Source: Nocardiopsis gilva YIM 90087 (GTDB lineage: Bacteria > Actinomycetota > Actinomycetes > Streptosporangiales > Streptosporangiaceae). From it: a DNA stretch of 64,000 bases. Of the stretch, positions 13,301 to 22,506 are shown in pieces. The position numbers and the translations under genes are program-made. The notes under the pieces were generated by a model. That model worked only from the letters and a program-made list of their open reading frames with translations. It had not been told where the DNA came from and ran no database searches. Position 1 is the first letter of the stretch; each line of letters opens with the position of its first letter. The stretch lies in NCBI RefSeq assembly GCF_002263495.1, contig NZ_CP022753.1:4216001-4280000 (forward strand), in the 5' to 3' direction.

Positions 13301-13661
13301 TGTGGTCTTTCCATCGAGGTGAGGTGACGGCGGGTGCCCGACGGGGATCGCCGAGTCTCCCGGTCACCTGAACTACGGCTTGGACGCTCTCCACCGTAGC
13401 CGCTGCTTCATGAGGACCGCACACCGATATTCGTCCCCACCGATCCGGGATCAGGAGTTCTCCCGAACTCTTCAGGGCTGCCCTCAGTTCTCCGCAGTCC
13501 TCCGCGTCTCGCCATGTCGCAGTCGTGGGCCGTGGCATGCGGACGCCCAGGCACACCCCGCGCCGCTGTCCCAACCGTCTGAACTCCAGTCGACCGGCCC
13601 GGCCTGGCTCAGTCCAATCCGGGCTCGCCCGACCCGCGGTCAGGGCTACTCGGCTTCGGCT
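13301..13661. other. Gap upstream of tyrS
   Basis: No supported gene is present. A CTACGG/CCGTAG inverted repeat around 13373-13399 could form a leader hairpin. I looked for the T-box UGGNACCGCG and an adjacent terminator/antiterminator pair and did not find them. Confidence 0.45.
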
Positions 13662-14159
13662 CTATCCGTACGCGCGGCGGATACCGAGGGCGGTGGCGCG
13701 CAGCTCCTCTAAACCGAATCGGGCCGGGTCGGCCCGCACCTCCACTGCCACACCGGGCTCAGGCAGCCAGAAGGCCTCGGCGTCGCTGATAAAGCCTCGG
13801 GCACGGCCATTCGTGAACTCCCTCAGCTCCCACGTCGCGGCATCGCGCTCGTGGTACTCGGCGAGAAAGTCCAGTAGCTGATCGGGGCTGTCCAATCGCC
13901 CACCACGCATCACGAGGACCTGCAGGTCGACGGCGTACCCGCCCTCAGCGGTCTGTCTCTCCCACACACGCGAGGCGAATTTGACGTCCCCCCACTCGTA
14001 GTCGAAGTCCGCGACTTCACCGCCGACGCCTTTCGGCAGGTAGCCAATGGTGAATCCGTCCAACTCCCCACCCCCCTGATCGGCCGACGCACCCGTTGCC
14101 ATCAGTATCGAGCCGACACTGACCAGGAGAACAGCGAGGAATCGCCGCATGAAGTCCAT
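13662..14159 (-). CDS. Secreted protein of unknown function
   Basis: The product is 165 residues. Residues 1-26 are a Sec signal peptide (MDFMRRFLAVLLVSVGSI, then an ATGASA cleavage site). The mature part starts DQGGGELDGFTIGYLP, is acidic and contains no cysteines. It has a compact alpha/beta look (VDLQVLVMRGG, LLDFLAEYHERDAATWE), and ends with RATALGIRRAYG. I do not recognise a named domain. It is divergent from the secreted HNH nuclease gene, with about 270 bases between starts. That proximity alone does not show joint function. Confidence 0.75.
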   Translation of the reverse strand: MDFMRRFLAVLLVSVGSILMATGASADQGGGELDGFTIGYLPKGVGGEVADFDYEWGDVKFASRVWERQTAEGGYAVDLQVLVMRGGRLDSPDQLLDFLAEYHERDAATWELREFTNGRARGFISDAEAFWLPEPGVAVEVRADPARFGLEELRATALGIRRAYG

Positions 14160-14429
14160 CCAAAACCTCCGTCTCCGACGCCCTCGGGAACTCTTCCCGG
14201 GACATTGAGGAGACTCATACTGCGGCCCTCGCTCACCGCGCCGCTACCCACCTTCGACTCCTGTGGACAACCAACAGAAATCACCCTGGACGACACCTTC
14301 GTCACCGACCCGGCTGGACACGGCCACAGGGATTTAACCCGCGGTACTGGATGCGGACCCGTTGAACATTCAGGCTCTGAGGTGTTCGCAAGTCCCGCTT
14401 GGATTCCTCCCGACCGCAGGAGAAATACA

Positions 14430-15080
14430 TTGCGTACCACCCGCCGCCGCGTATTCGGCTTCCTTTCCACCGCGTCCGCCGCAGTCCTCCTCCTGGTCCT
14501 CGTCCCGGCCGCGCCCGCCGCTGCCGCCGTCCCGCCCGGGATTCCGACCAAGGCCACGGCGCAGTCCCAGCTCAACGGATTGACGGTGAAGTCCGAAGGA
14601 GCATCCTCCGACTATGACCGCTCACTGTTCCCGCACTGGGTCACCATCTCGGGTAACTGCAACGCCCGCGAGTACGTGCTGCGGCGCGACGGCAGCAACG
14701 TGCGTACCGATGACCGGTGCCGCGCCACCTCCGGCAGTTGGTACAGCGAATTCGACGGGGTCTCCACGAACGACTCCTCCACCTTCGACATCGACCACCT
14801 GGTGCCGCTCTCCGAGGCCTGGCGCTCCGGGGCCGACAGGTGGAGCACCACGAAGCGCCGCGACTTCGCCAACGACGTCAACTCGCCCGCTCTGTGGGCG
14901 GTGAACGCCAGCAGCAACCGCGCCAAGGGCGACCAGGACCCCGCGGACTGGATGCCGCCGCGGACGGCGATCCACTGCAAGTACGTGAAGGCCTGGATCA
15001 ACGTCAAGCACCGGTACAACCTGGCCGTGAACTCGGCGGAGAAGTCCGCGCTCCAGAGCACTCTCAACAACCGTTGCTGA
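14430..15080 (+). CDS. Secreted HNH nuclease (DUF1524 / GmrSD C-terminal-like)
   Basis: The product is 216 residues from TTG 14430, chosen because CAGGAG lies 8 bases upstream and a signal peptide follows immediately (RTTRRRVFGFLSTASAAVLL, then APAAAA). The open frame begins earlier (14205), but those codons look non-coding. The mature protein carries the His-Asn-His core: TFDIDHLVPLSEAWRSGA, then NDVNSPALWAVNASSNRAKGD and DPADWMPP. Four cysteines (SGNCN, DDRCR, HCKY, NNRC) could form two disulfides outside the cell. Family members degrade extracellular DNA or RNA for nutrition or competition. It is one of three plus-strand protein genes here. Confidence 0.88.
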   Translation: MRTTRRRVFGFLSTASAAVLLLVLVPAAPAAAAVPPGIPTKATAQSQLNGLTVKSEGASSDYDRSLFPHWVTISGNCNAREYVLRRDGSNVRTDDRCRATSGSWYSEFDGVSTNDSSTFDIDHLVPLSEAWRSGADRWSTTKRRDFANDVNSPALWAVNASSNRAKGDQDPADWMPPRTAIHCKYVKAWINVKHRYNLAVNSAEKSALQSTLNNRC

Positions 15081-15246
15081 TAAGCGAAGACCCACAGCGG
15101 CGGCCGTCGGCACGCACGGGGAGACCTGGCCCCGGGGCGCCGACGGTCGCCGTCGTCCGGCGTCCTTCTGCCGATAGCCAGGTGATCGCCGCCCAGGGTT
15201 CCTACCGGACTCCGCCGACCCCCTTCCGGCGGTGCTTCCCGCCCCG

Positions 15247-16461
15247 TCAGGTCGTGGCCAGCACCTTCTCGCCGAGATACTCGGCGATCGCGGGCGAGGA
15301 CGTCGCAGCGGGGGAAGGGGCGTTGCGCACGCAGATCACCCGTCCGTGGGTGTCGATGGCGAAGTCGTCGAGAAGCCGCCCATCACGGCCCAGCGCCTGG
15401 GCGCGCACACCGGCCGGCGCCGGACGCAGGTCCGCCGCCGTGATCTCCGGGATCAACCGCCGCGCCTCCCGGGCGAAGACCGACGCCGACGCGGCCACCG
15501 CCACCTCGCGTGCCCCCATGGCCCAGTGCTCGCGGGCCAGCCGCCAAAAGCCGGGCCAGCCCAGGGTGGCGGCGAGGTCGTCCGGCAGGATGTCGCGGAA
15601 CCGGTAGCCCTCTCTCGCGGCGGCCAGAACGGCGTTGGGGCCGGCCATCACCTCGCCGTGGACGTGCCGGGTGAGGTGGACGCCGAGGAAGGGGTAGCGG
15701 GGGTCGGGCACCGGGTAGACCAGGCCCCGGACCAGGTCACGGCGCTCCGGGATCAGCTCGTGGTACTGGCCGCGGAACGGGACGATGCGCGGGTCGGCCT
15801 CGGCTCCGGCCATCCGGGCGAGCCGGTCGCTGTGCAGGCCACCGCAGATGACGACGGTGTCGAACCGCCACCTCACGCGATCGCCCATCGGGTCGCCCGT
15901 GAGCACCTCGGCGCCGTCGGTGTCCTGCCGCAGCGCGATAACCGGCGTTCCCAGGTGGATCCGTCCGCCCGACCGGCGGACATCGTCGGCGAACGACTCG
16001 GCGATGGCGACGAAATCGGTTATGGCGGTGCGCGGCGAGTGCAGGCCCTCGATCCCCTGAACATGCGGTTCGATGTCGCGCAGCGTGTCCGGCCCGAGCC
16101 TGCGCACCCCGTCGACCCCGTTGGCCTTGGCACGGTGCTCGATGTCGTCCAGCCGTGCGGCGTCCTCCCGTGTCCGGGCCACCAGCACCTTGCCGACCTC
16201 CTGGTACGGCAGCCCGCGCTCGACGCAGTAGTCGCGCAGCAGCCCCTTGCCGCGATGGCAGAGTTCGGCCTTAAGCGACCCGGGCTTGTAGTACAGCCCC
16301 GCGTGTACGACGCCGCTGTTGTGCCCCGTCTGGTGGACGGCGACGCGGTCCTCTTTCTCCAGCACGGTGACACGCACACCGGGGCGATTCAGCGTGATCC
16401 ATCTGGCCAGCGCCAGCCCGACGATTCCGGCGCCGACGATGCCGATGCGTGTGGTGCTCAC
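15247..16461 (-). CDS. lhgO: L-2-hydroxyglutarate oxidase (FAD-dependent)
   Basis: The product is 404 residues from GTG 16461 (VSTTRIGIVGAGIVGLALAR). The open frame reaches 16590 but would overlap the preceding gene. The N-terminal GxGxxG dinucleotide fold is followed by VHQTGHNSGVVHAGLYYKPG and KAELCHRG, a signature of LhgO/YgaF proteins. These oxidise L-2-hydroxyglutarate to 2-oxoglutarate, passing electrons to quinone or oxygen. The C-terminal part has GVHLTRHVHGEVMAGPNAV and RAQALGRDGRLLDDF, both family-typical. It lies 120 bases downstream of the XRE regulator gene on the same strand; co-transcription is possible. Confidence 0.9.
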   Translation of the reverse strand: MSTTRIGIVGAGIVGLALARWITLNRPGVRVTVLEKEDRVAVHQTGHNSGVVHAGLYYKPGSLKAELCHRGKGLLRDYCVERGLPYQEVGKVLVARTREDAARLDDIEHRAKANGVDGVRRLGPDTLRDIEPHVQGIEGLHSPRTAITDFVAIAESFADDVRRSGGRIHLGTPVIALRQDTDGAEVLTGDPMGDRVRWRFDTVVICGGLHSDRLARMAGAEADPRIVPFRGQYHELIPERRDLVRGLVYPVPDPRYPFLGVHLTRHVHGEVMAGPNAVLAAAREGYRFRDILPDDLAATLGWPGFWRLAREHWAMGAREVAVAASASVFAREARRLIPEITAADLRPAPAGVRAQALGRDGRLLDDFAIDTHGRVICVRNAPSPAATSSPAIAEYLGEKVLATT

Positions 16462-16580
16462 GCGCGTCACGCTAGCAAGGGGGTTCCCGACGAGTGCGTG
16501 CGGGTCGGTCACGGTCGGGGGCACGCGTGACGGCACCGGTGGGAGGTTCTGGACCGGGCCGCTGGGCTCCTCGACCCGCT

Positions 16581-17441
16581 TCAGCTCCACACGTAGCGCT
16601 GGATGAGGGCGCAGGATGCCCGAGACGACAGGGCGGCCTCCTCGATCCAGGTGAAGCGGGCCATCTGCCGGGCGACGCCGTCGTGATCTCCGAAGAACGC
16701 GCTGGCTCCGGACAGCTCGGCGTGGACGACCACCTCCTCCTCGCCTCCCCCGGGCCCGGCTCCGTCGAGTGTGAGAACGCTGAAGCCGCCCGCGTGGCCG
16801 GGGTGGTCCTCGGCGGAGAAGGGGACGACGCGCAGGGTCACCGAGGGCAGCCGCGCGGCGTCAAGAAGGAATTCCAGCTGCGCGCGCAGCACGTCCGCCC
16901 CGCCAACGGCGTTGTTGAGCACGGCCTCGCCGATGACCACCTCCAAGGGCACCTTGGACTCCCCCAGGACGGCGCTGCGGCGGGCCGACTGGGCGGTGGC
17001 CAGCTGCTCCAGGGACCGGCCGTCGAGCGACTGGATCGCGCGAGCGCACGCGCACAGGTAGTCGTCGGTGCGCAGCAGCTCGGGGACGAGTAACGGCTCC
17101 CACAGGCGGATGCGGCTCGCGTTCTGTTCCAAGTCGATGAACTCGGGGCGGAGGACATCGGAGAAGCGGCTCCACCAGGAGTTCGCCTTGGTGCGCTCGA
17201 CGAGTTCGCTCAGAGCCGTGCGCTCCTGCTCGGAGAGGTTGTAGATGTCGGCGAGGTGGCGGATGTCGGCGGCCCGAACGCCGATGGCCCCGGTTTCCAG
17301 CCGGACGACATGGGCGGGCGACCACCCGAACCTGCGGGCCACTTCGGTGATGGCGAGTCCGGAGCGCTCACGGAGTCTGCGCAGTTCCGCGGCGAGTCGG
17401 CGGCGGCTGACACTGGGGTTGCGGCGTTCCTTGTCTCCCAT
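16581..17441 (-). CDS. XRE-family regulator with DUF5753 domain
   Basis: The product is 286 residues from ATG 17441 (MGDKERRNPSVSRRRLAA); the longer frame to 17552 lacks family similarity. Residues 15-70 are a helix-turn-helix (ELRRLRERSGLAITEVARRF, GWSPAHVVRLETG). The rest is DUF5753, with ANSWWSRFSDVLRPEFIDLE, LLVPELLRTDDY and FSAEDHPGHAGGFSVL. These pairs are abundant in Streptomyces-like actinomycetes, usually beside a small DUF397 partner. No DUF397 gene is visible here, so this is an orphan regulator. Its ligand and targets are unknown. Confidence 0.88.
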   Translation of the reverse strand: MGDKERRNPSVSRRRLAAELRRLRERSGLAITEVARRFGWSPAHVVRLETGAIGVRAADIRHLADIYNLSEQERTALSELVERTKANSWWSRFSDVLRPEFIDLEQNASRIRLWEPLLVPELLRTDDYLCACARAIQSLDGRSLEQLATAQSARRSAVLGESKVPLEVVIGEAVLNNAVGGADVLRAQLEFLLDAARLPSVTLRVVPFSAEDHPGHAGGFSVLTLDGAGPGGGEEEVVVHAELSGASAFFGDHDGVARQMARFTWIEEAALSSRASCALIQRYVWS

Positions 17442-17574
17442 GGCACGACTGTAGGACCGGGATGTGCCTTGGGACACGGGAATCGGCGATATAGCTCCCC
17501 AATGTCCGGTACTCCACCCCGGTCGCAGGGTCCGGTTGTCCCCCGATTTCACGGCCCGCTCCGCCGTGTCCGTC

Positions 17575-18186
17575 CTACAGCGCGCGTAGCCCTTCCAGGA
17601 GGGTGTGGAGAAGCGGCAGACCGGTCAGGGTCTGCTCGGGCTCCGGGACGTGCAGGCGCAGCGCTCCCTCGGCGATCATCCCCGCGGCGAGCAGCTTCAC
17701 CACGCTGACCGGAAGGTCCAGGTGAGCGGCGAGCTCGACGATGGACTGCGGTTCTCGCGACCGAAGCAGGATCGTCTCGCGCTCTGGACGCAGGCTGTCG
17801 GGCGGTCCCGGCGGCCGGGTGGCGGTCACGATGCTCAGCAGGTCGAGGCGGGTCCCGGTGGCGTCGGTGGTGGTTCCACCGATCGTGACGGCGAAGGGGC
17901 GGAGCAACCGTTCGGCTCCCTGGCCGGCGCGGATTCCGGCCCGGTTTTCGCCTGCCTGGCGGCTGTCCGATCCGGGAGGCTCGGCTCGTCCGCTGTCCGC
18001 CGCGTCGTCGGCCGGCCCGGCGCCCGCTGTGCTGTCCGCTGTTCCGCGGCTCTCTGGGCCGCGGTCGGCCGCTCCGCACTGTGCCGGCGTGCGGATCTCT
18101 GCTGTGCTGCTGTCGACTCGGTGGTTGCCTACTCTGCCGTTGTCGTCCCTGTCGCTCATCGCTCTGCCGCCCGCAGTCTCGCTCAT
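17575..18186 (-). CDS. DUF742 protein, conservon component (CvnC-like)
   Basis: The product is 203 residues. A disordered N-terminal half (about residues 1-95) is followed by DUF742: LLRPFAVTIGGTTTDATG, LDLLSIVTATR, ETILLRSREPQSIVELAAHL, DLPVSVVKLLAAGMIAEGAL and LLHTLLEGLRAL. DUF742 proteins form a winged-helix-like partner of roadblock and Ras-like GTPase subunits in actinobacterial conservons, which couple a membrane kinase to cellular responses. It overlaps the upstream kinase stop by four bases (ATGA), so the two are translationally coupled. Unlike a full conservon, no roadblock or GTPase gene accompanies this pair. The long N-terminal extension is also unusual. Confidence 0.85.
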   Translation of the reverse strand: MSETAGGRAMSDRDDNGRVGNHRVDSSTAEIRTPAQCGAADRGPESRGTADSTAGAGPADDAADSGRAEPPGSDSRQAGENRAGIRAGQGAERLLRPFAVTIGGTTTDATGTRLDLLSIVTATRPPGPPDSLRPERETILLRSREPQSIVELAAHLDLPVSVVKLLAAGMIAEGALRLHVPEPEQTLTGLPLLHTLLEGLRAL

Positions 18187-20252
18187 CGTGCCGCTCCCTC
18201 CCCCGAAGGCCCGGGGGCCGCCTGACGTTGGTCAGGGACCATGACGGGCTCCGTTGGTGCGTCGTTCTCCTCTCCCTCCAGAAGCGCGTCGGGGAGAATG
18301 GCGGTCGCGCGGGTCCCGCCGTAGGGCGAGGGGAACAGCCGCACCCGCACGCCGTGCCGGGCGGCCAGCCGGGCCACCACGAACAGGCCCAGGCGGGGTT
18401 CGTCCGGCAGCGCCATGACGTCGAACTCGGGGGCCTCGGAGAGGGTGCGCGCCGCCGCCTCGTACCCCTCCTCGGTCATGCCCAGCCCCCGATCCTCCAC
18501 GTCCACCGCGAGCCCGCCCGCCACCGGCCCGCAGTTGACGTCGACCGGCGCACCGGCCGGGGAGAACTGGGTGGCGTTCTCCACGAGCTCGGCGATGAGG
18601 TGCACGACGTCGGCGACGGCGGTGCCGCGCAGCCGCACGCGGGGGGCGGAGGTCAGCCGGACGCGCTCGTAGTCCTCGGTTTCCGAGATCGCGGCGCGGA
18701 GCACGTCCACCAGCGAAAGCGGGTTGCGCCACCGGCGGGCCGATTGGGCACCGCCCAGGATGATGAGGTTGTCGGCGTAGCGCCGGGCGCGGGTGGCCAG
18801 GTGGTCCAGCCGGAACAGGCGCTGGAGGGTGCGCGGGTCCTCCTCGTCGTACTCGATCTCGTCGAGGAGGTGCAGCTGGCGCTGGACCAGCGCCTGGTTG
18901 CGGTAGGCGATGCCGAGGAAGACCCGGTTCACGCCCTCCCTGATCTCGGCCTGCTTCACCGCCGCACCGACGGCGGTGCGCTGCGCGGCGTTGAACGCGT
19001 CGGCGACCTGGCCGATCTCGTCCCTCCCGTACGACAGGCGGGGCAGTTCCTCGGAGAGGTTCACCCGTTGCCCGTTCTGCGTGCGGTCGACGATGGCCGG
19101 CAGCCGGGTGTCGGTGACCGCGAGGGTCTCGTTGCGCAGCTTGGAGAGCCGACCCACGAGGCGGCGCGACGCGCGCGTCGCGATGACGATGGAGGCCGTT
19201 CCGGTCAGCAGGAGGAACACGCACCCGGCCAGGGCGAGGGCGATGCTGTGCACGGCGTCCCCCCAGGCGGTGGCGACGGCGCGCTCCAGCTGGGCCGAGA
19301 CGAGCTCGTCGAACGGGCGCTCGGCCCCTTGGGAGGCCTCCTCCCATTCGTCAGCGCCGACACCGATGGCGAAGTTCCACTCCGGCGCCTCGCCGGGGGC
19401 GTCGGGCTCGCGTACCGGAGGCCGTGTGACGACGGCGCGGCTGAGCCGCTCGGTGGCGGTCCACGGTTCCGCTTCCCGCATGGCCTTGTAGCGGCGCTGG
19501 ACGTCACCGCGCAGGTCCGGTCCGAGCCGACCGAGGGTGTTGCGGTAGGACGCGGTGAGGTGGGTGAAGTGCGCGGTCTCCTCGTAGTCCATCCTGCCCG
19601 CGGCGATCGCTCCGGCCAGGAGCGCGTTGGCCCGGGAGAACTCCTCGTGCGCACCGACCAGGTCCTGGGCCATCTCCGCTTCGGTCAGGCCGGCCCCGTT
19701 CTCCAGGGCGTGCAGTCGGGTGGCGCTGCGGGCTCCGAGGTCCTCGATCAGATCGCTGTAGCGGTCGAGTGCCTCGGCCCGGCTGACGGTGCCCCCGTCG
19801 ACGCCGCTGCGGAGCCGCCCCAGGGCGTCGGTGTCGCCGGGAAGGTCACCGGTGAGGATGTCGGACCCGATCTCCGCCTCGGCCGTACCGCGGGCGGTGT
19901 CGGTCGTCTCGCGCTGGTCTGAGAGTCGGTCGTGGATCGGCGTCCGCTCGGGGTCGCCGAGATGAACAAGGGTGAGTCGTCGTTCTTCGCGCAGCTCGGC
20001 GGCGAGGGCGTCAAGTACCTCGGCGCTCTCCCGTCCCGCGATGACGGAGAGCATCTGCGTACCGGCCTGGAATGTGCCGGTGGCGGTCATGACCAGCCAC
20101 AGCGCCAGAAAACTGATACTCGGGATCAGTACGATGCGCGATAGTTCTGTGCGGAGGGTCCGCTCTTTACGGCTCCTTTGCGCCGACGATGCTCCCCGTA
20201 ATGGTCCCCGTCGTTTTGTGCCCAGTCGTTTTGTGCCCATGGTCTCCCCCAA
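18183..20252 (-). CDS. NIT-domain sensor histidine kinase-like protein (CvnA-like, incomplete conservon)
   Basis: The product is 689 residues. An N-terminal transmembrane helix (IVLIPSISFLALWLVMTATG) is followed by a long extracytoplasmic helical region of nitrate/nitrite-sensor (NIT) type. A second membrane helix (SIALALAGCVFLLLTGTASI) comes next, then a HAMP-like linker with ELPRLSYGRDEIGQVADAFN. The helical VNRVFLGIAYRNQALVQRQL motif follows, and then a GHKL ATPase (HLIAELVENATQFSPAG; GLGMTEEGYE; LGLFVVARLA). Proteins of this class signal through their partner DUF742/roadblock/GTPase proteins rather than through a classic response regulator. The protein lacks the proline-rich tail of its paralogue at 22941. 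What it senses is not known. Confidence 0.88.
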   Translation of the reverse strand: MGETMGTKRLGTKRRGPLRGASSAQRSRKERTLRTELSRIVLIPSISFLALWLVMTATGTFQAGTQMLSVIAGRESAEVLDALAAELREERRLTLVHLGDPERTPIHDRLSDQRETTDTARGTAEAEIGSDILTGDLPGDTDALGRLRSGVDGGTVSRAEALDRYSDLIEDLGARSATRLHALENGAGLTEAEMAQDLVGAHEEFSRANALLAGAIAAGRMDYEETAHFTHLTASYRNTLGRLGPDLRGDVQRRYKAMREAEPWTATERLSRAVVTRPPVREPDAPGEAPEWNFAIGVGADEWEEASQGAERPFDELVSAQLERAVATAWGDAVHSIALALAGCVFLLLTGTASIVIATRASRRLVGRLSKLRNETLAVTDTRLPAIVDRTQNGQRVNLSEELPRLSYGRDEIGQVADAFNAAQRTAVGAAVKQAEIREGVNRVFLGIAYRNQALVQRQLHLLDEIEYDEEDPRTLQRLFRLDHLATRARRYADNLIILGGAQSARRWRNPLSLVDVLRAAISETEDYERVRLTSAPRVRLRGTAVADVVHLIAELVENATQFSPAGAPVDVNCGPVAGGLAVDVEDRGLGMTEEGYEAAARTLSEAPEFDVMALPDEPRLGLFVVARLAARHGVRVRLFPSPYGGTRATAILPDALLEGEENDAPTEPVMVPDQRQAAPGPSGEGAAR

Positions 20253-20446
20253 CCTGGACGGACGCGCGCATGCGGGTCACAGGCCGCAGAGGGTGGCCCC
20301 TCGGCAGGTGGACAGCTACGCGTCCATAGGGCACCGACGGTATCGAAAAAGCATGGCTCTGTGTTGTTGTTTCATTACATTCGGTCATGGCCTCCGGCGC
20401 CGCCGGGTGGGCGGCGCCGGACGGCGACGTGGCGACCGGGACCCGT

Positions 20447-21364
20447 TCAGCTCTCCGGCCGGTGCCGAGAACCGACCGGGGAGGGCAGCTCGTCGGCGGT
20501 GGCGGGCGCCTCGACGCCGACGGAGTTGAGGACCTCCGCGTAGCGCAGCGCCGCGATCTTGGCCAGCGTGCTGCTCGCGCCGAGGGGCGCGCTGTAGCGC
20601 GCCTCGTAGCGTTCGGCCAGTGCCTTCAGCCGCTCGGCGTCGAACTCCGGGCCGACGATGCTGGGCGCGATGACCGGGCGCACGCATCCGGCGTCGGCGA
20701 TCTGGCGGCGCACCTGCTCCAGCGAGGTGTCGTCCTCCAGGTCGGCGGGGAGCACGGTGATCCCCAGCCGCGCGGCGAGCAGCACCGCGGTGACACCGGC
20801 CGCGCTGACCGCCTCGGGACCGCCCACGGCCCCCACGATGACGCCGTCGGTCATCGTGGTGCTGGGAGCGACGACGCTGATCAGCCGCATGCGGTCCGCG
20901 CGCACGAACCCGGCCTCGGCCAAGCGCAGGTGGAGCACCTCGGCGAGCATGGGATGGGGGCCCAGGCCGTCGGTGACGCGGACGTCGGCGCCGGTGCTCT
21001 CGATGGCCTCGCCGATGGCCTGGTTCGTGGCCGGGTGGGGAGCGGTGACCAGGGGGACCACGACGCCGCGGAGGGGGTGCTCCGCCACGGGCTCCAGGTC
21101 GGTGAGAGCGTCGGTGAGGCGGTTGTCGGATCCCTCGATACAGCCAGTCCGGATGGTGACCTCGGGCCGGTAGGACCGCAGCAGGTCGACCATCTGAGCG
21201 CCGATGCCGTCGACGTCACCGGAGACGCCCGGAACCGCGAGCACGAGCGTCGGCGTGCCGATCCAGCTGTCGAACGACAATGGATTCCGGTGCCGTCCCG
21301 ATCGACGCCGCGGGAGATCGCGAGGGGGTAGTCTATCCGGATTCTGCATATTGTCAGGATTCAC
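20447..21364 (-). CDS. CbiX/sirohydrochlorin chelatase-like protein
   Basis: The product is 305 residues from GTG 21364; ATG 21349 is an alternative. After a basic, disordered start, residues 37-280 resemble two fused chelatase-type halves (CbiX/CobN-like alpha/beta fold). These are PTLVLAVPGVSGD...LLRSYRPEV...GVVVPLVTAPHPATNQAIGE, then RVTDGLGPHPMLAEVLHLRL and a second sheet with GITVLPADLEDDTSLEQV and RPVIAPSIVGPEF. True chelatases have a metal-binding histidine near each half's first strand. Here that position is a proline/glycine loop, although two histidines in APHP and GPHP remain. Catalysis of metal insertion is therefore uncertain. It sits between the two conservons, which is suggestive but not evidence of function. 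Confidence 0.65.
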   Translation of the reverse strand: MNPDNMQNPDRLPPRDLPRRRSGRHRNPLSFDSWIGTPTLVLAVPGVSGDVDGIGAQMVDLLRSYRPEVTIRTGCIEGSDNRLTDALTDLEPVAEHPLRGVVVPLVTAPHPATNQAIGEAIESTGADVRVTDGLGPHPMLAEVLHLRLAEAGFVRADRMRLISVVAPSTTMTDGVIVGAVGGPEAVSAAGVTAVLLAARLGITVLPADLEDDTSLEQVRRQIADAGCVRPVIAPSIVGPEFDAERLKALAERYEARYSAPLGASSTLAKIAALRYAEVLNSVGVEAPATADELPSPVGSRHRPES

Positions 21365-21491
21365 GGGAAAATGCTAACGACTCGGGAGTAAGGATCTTGC
21401 CCCCAGGCATGTTCCGATCGTGAAACAACGGATCTGGAAATCGCCCGTTGGGGGTGGGCATGGTGTGGAGGCCGTTCGGCCATGGTAGCGG

Positions 21492-22088
21492 TCAACCGGA
21501 CAGCGCTGGGCTCCGCCGCCGCATAACGTGGTCTACCAGGGCGAGAAGGACACGCTTGCTCGAATCCCGATCCCGTGCGTCGGTCATCATCACGGGGACC
21601 TCCTCGCCCACGTCAATGGCGTTGCGCACGGCCTCCAACGTGTGCGGATACGCGCCGTCGAACTGGTTCACCGCCACCACGAACGGGACATCCCGGTTCT
21701 CGAAGAAGTCCACGGACGGAAAGCAGGTGTCGAGGCGGCGGGTATCCGCCAGCACCACCGCGCCCAGCGCGCCGTCGGCGAGCTCGTCCCACATGAACCA
21801 GAACCGGCCCTGCCCGGGCGTGCCGAACAGGTAGAGGACCACGCGCTCGTTGACCGTGATCCGGCCGAAGTCCAGCGCGACCGTGGTCGTGGTCTTGTCC
21901 TCCACTCCGCCGAGATCGTCGACGCCCATGCTGGCCTCGGTCATGACCTCCTCGGTACTGAGGGGGGTGATCTCACTGACCGAACCGACCATCGTCGTCT
22001 TGCCCGCGCCGAACCCCCCGGCGATGAGGATCTTCACCGCCGTCGGAATGCTGGGGCGGGCCCCACCGTCAGAGTCTGCGGATGCCAT
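21492..22088 (-). CDS. cvnD: Ras-like ATP/GTP-binding protein of conservon (CvnD)
   Basis: The product is 198 residues. Its P-loop is GGFGAGKTT (residues 23-31), the switch region is VEDKTTTTVALDFGRI, and the G3-like motif is LFGTPGQGRFWFMWDEL. The base-recognition motif is NQFDGAYP in place of NKxD. This is the standard CvnD family, a small MglA/Ras-related GTPase acting with roadblock and DUF742 proteins at the membrane. The start overlaps the preceding DUF742 gene by 20 bases, consistent with one operon. Confidence 0.92.
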   Translation of the reverse strand: MASADSDGGARPSIPTAVKILIAGGFGAGKTTMVGSVSEITPLSTEEVMTEASMGVDDLGGVEDKTTTTVALDFGRITVNERVVLYLFGTPGQGRFWFMWDELADGALGAVVLADTRRLDTCFPSVDFFENRDVPFVVAVNQFDGAYPHTLEAVRNAIDVGEEVPVMMTDARDRDSSKRVLLALVDHVMRRRSPALSG

Positions 22089-22506
22089 CGAGTACCGCCT
22101 GAAGTATGTTCAATTCGGGAAGATCGGCCACGGGCATCGGCGCCCGGGCGTGCACGTCGCCCTGTGCGATGAGGTCGCCGAGGAGCACCTTGACCACGGT
22201 CATGGGAATGTCGAGCTGCGCGGAGAGCTCGGCGACGGAGATCGGCCTGCGCGACAGCCGGATGATCGCGGCGTGCTCGGGCTCCAGCGCGGCCCAGTCC
22301 ACGCGGTCGCGCGCCGCCACGACGATGCTGATCATGTCCAACCCGCGCTCCGAGGGACGGGTCCGCCCGCCGGTCATGGTGTAGGGGCGCACCAGTGGCC
22401 CGGCCGCGCGATCGATGTGCGCGACTCCGGGAACAGGCCACTCGGCGCGCCGGTGCCCGAGCGTCGGCCCGGTGGCCGCCCCATGTGTCGGCGGTGCTTC
22501 GTTCAT
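22069..22506 (-). CDS. cvnC: DUF742 protein of conservon (CvnC)
   Basis: The product is 145 residues with DUF742 almost from the start: GPLVRPYTMTGGRTRPSERG, LDMISIVVAARD, AIIRLSRRPISVAELSAQLD, IPMTVVKVLLGDLIAQGDV and LNILQAVLDGIRRL. Compact length is normal for CvnC. The ATG overlaps the roadblock gene's stop (ATGA at 22506-22503), and its own 3' end overlaps cvnD. It probably bridges the roadblock and GTPase subunits. Confidence 0.93.
   Translation of the reverse strand: MNEAPPTHGAATGPTLGHRRAEWPVPGVAHIDRAAGPLVRPYTMTGGRTRPSERGLDMISIVVAARDRVDWAALEPEHAAIIRLSRRPISVAELSAQLDIPMTVVKVLLGDLIAQGDVHARAPMPVADLPELNILQAVLDGIRRL

Noticed and set aside
13301-13661. T-box riboswitch upstream of tyrS
   Set aside because: No UGGNACCGCG sequence and no terminator/antiterminator pair were found; only a small hairpin is present.
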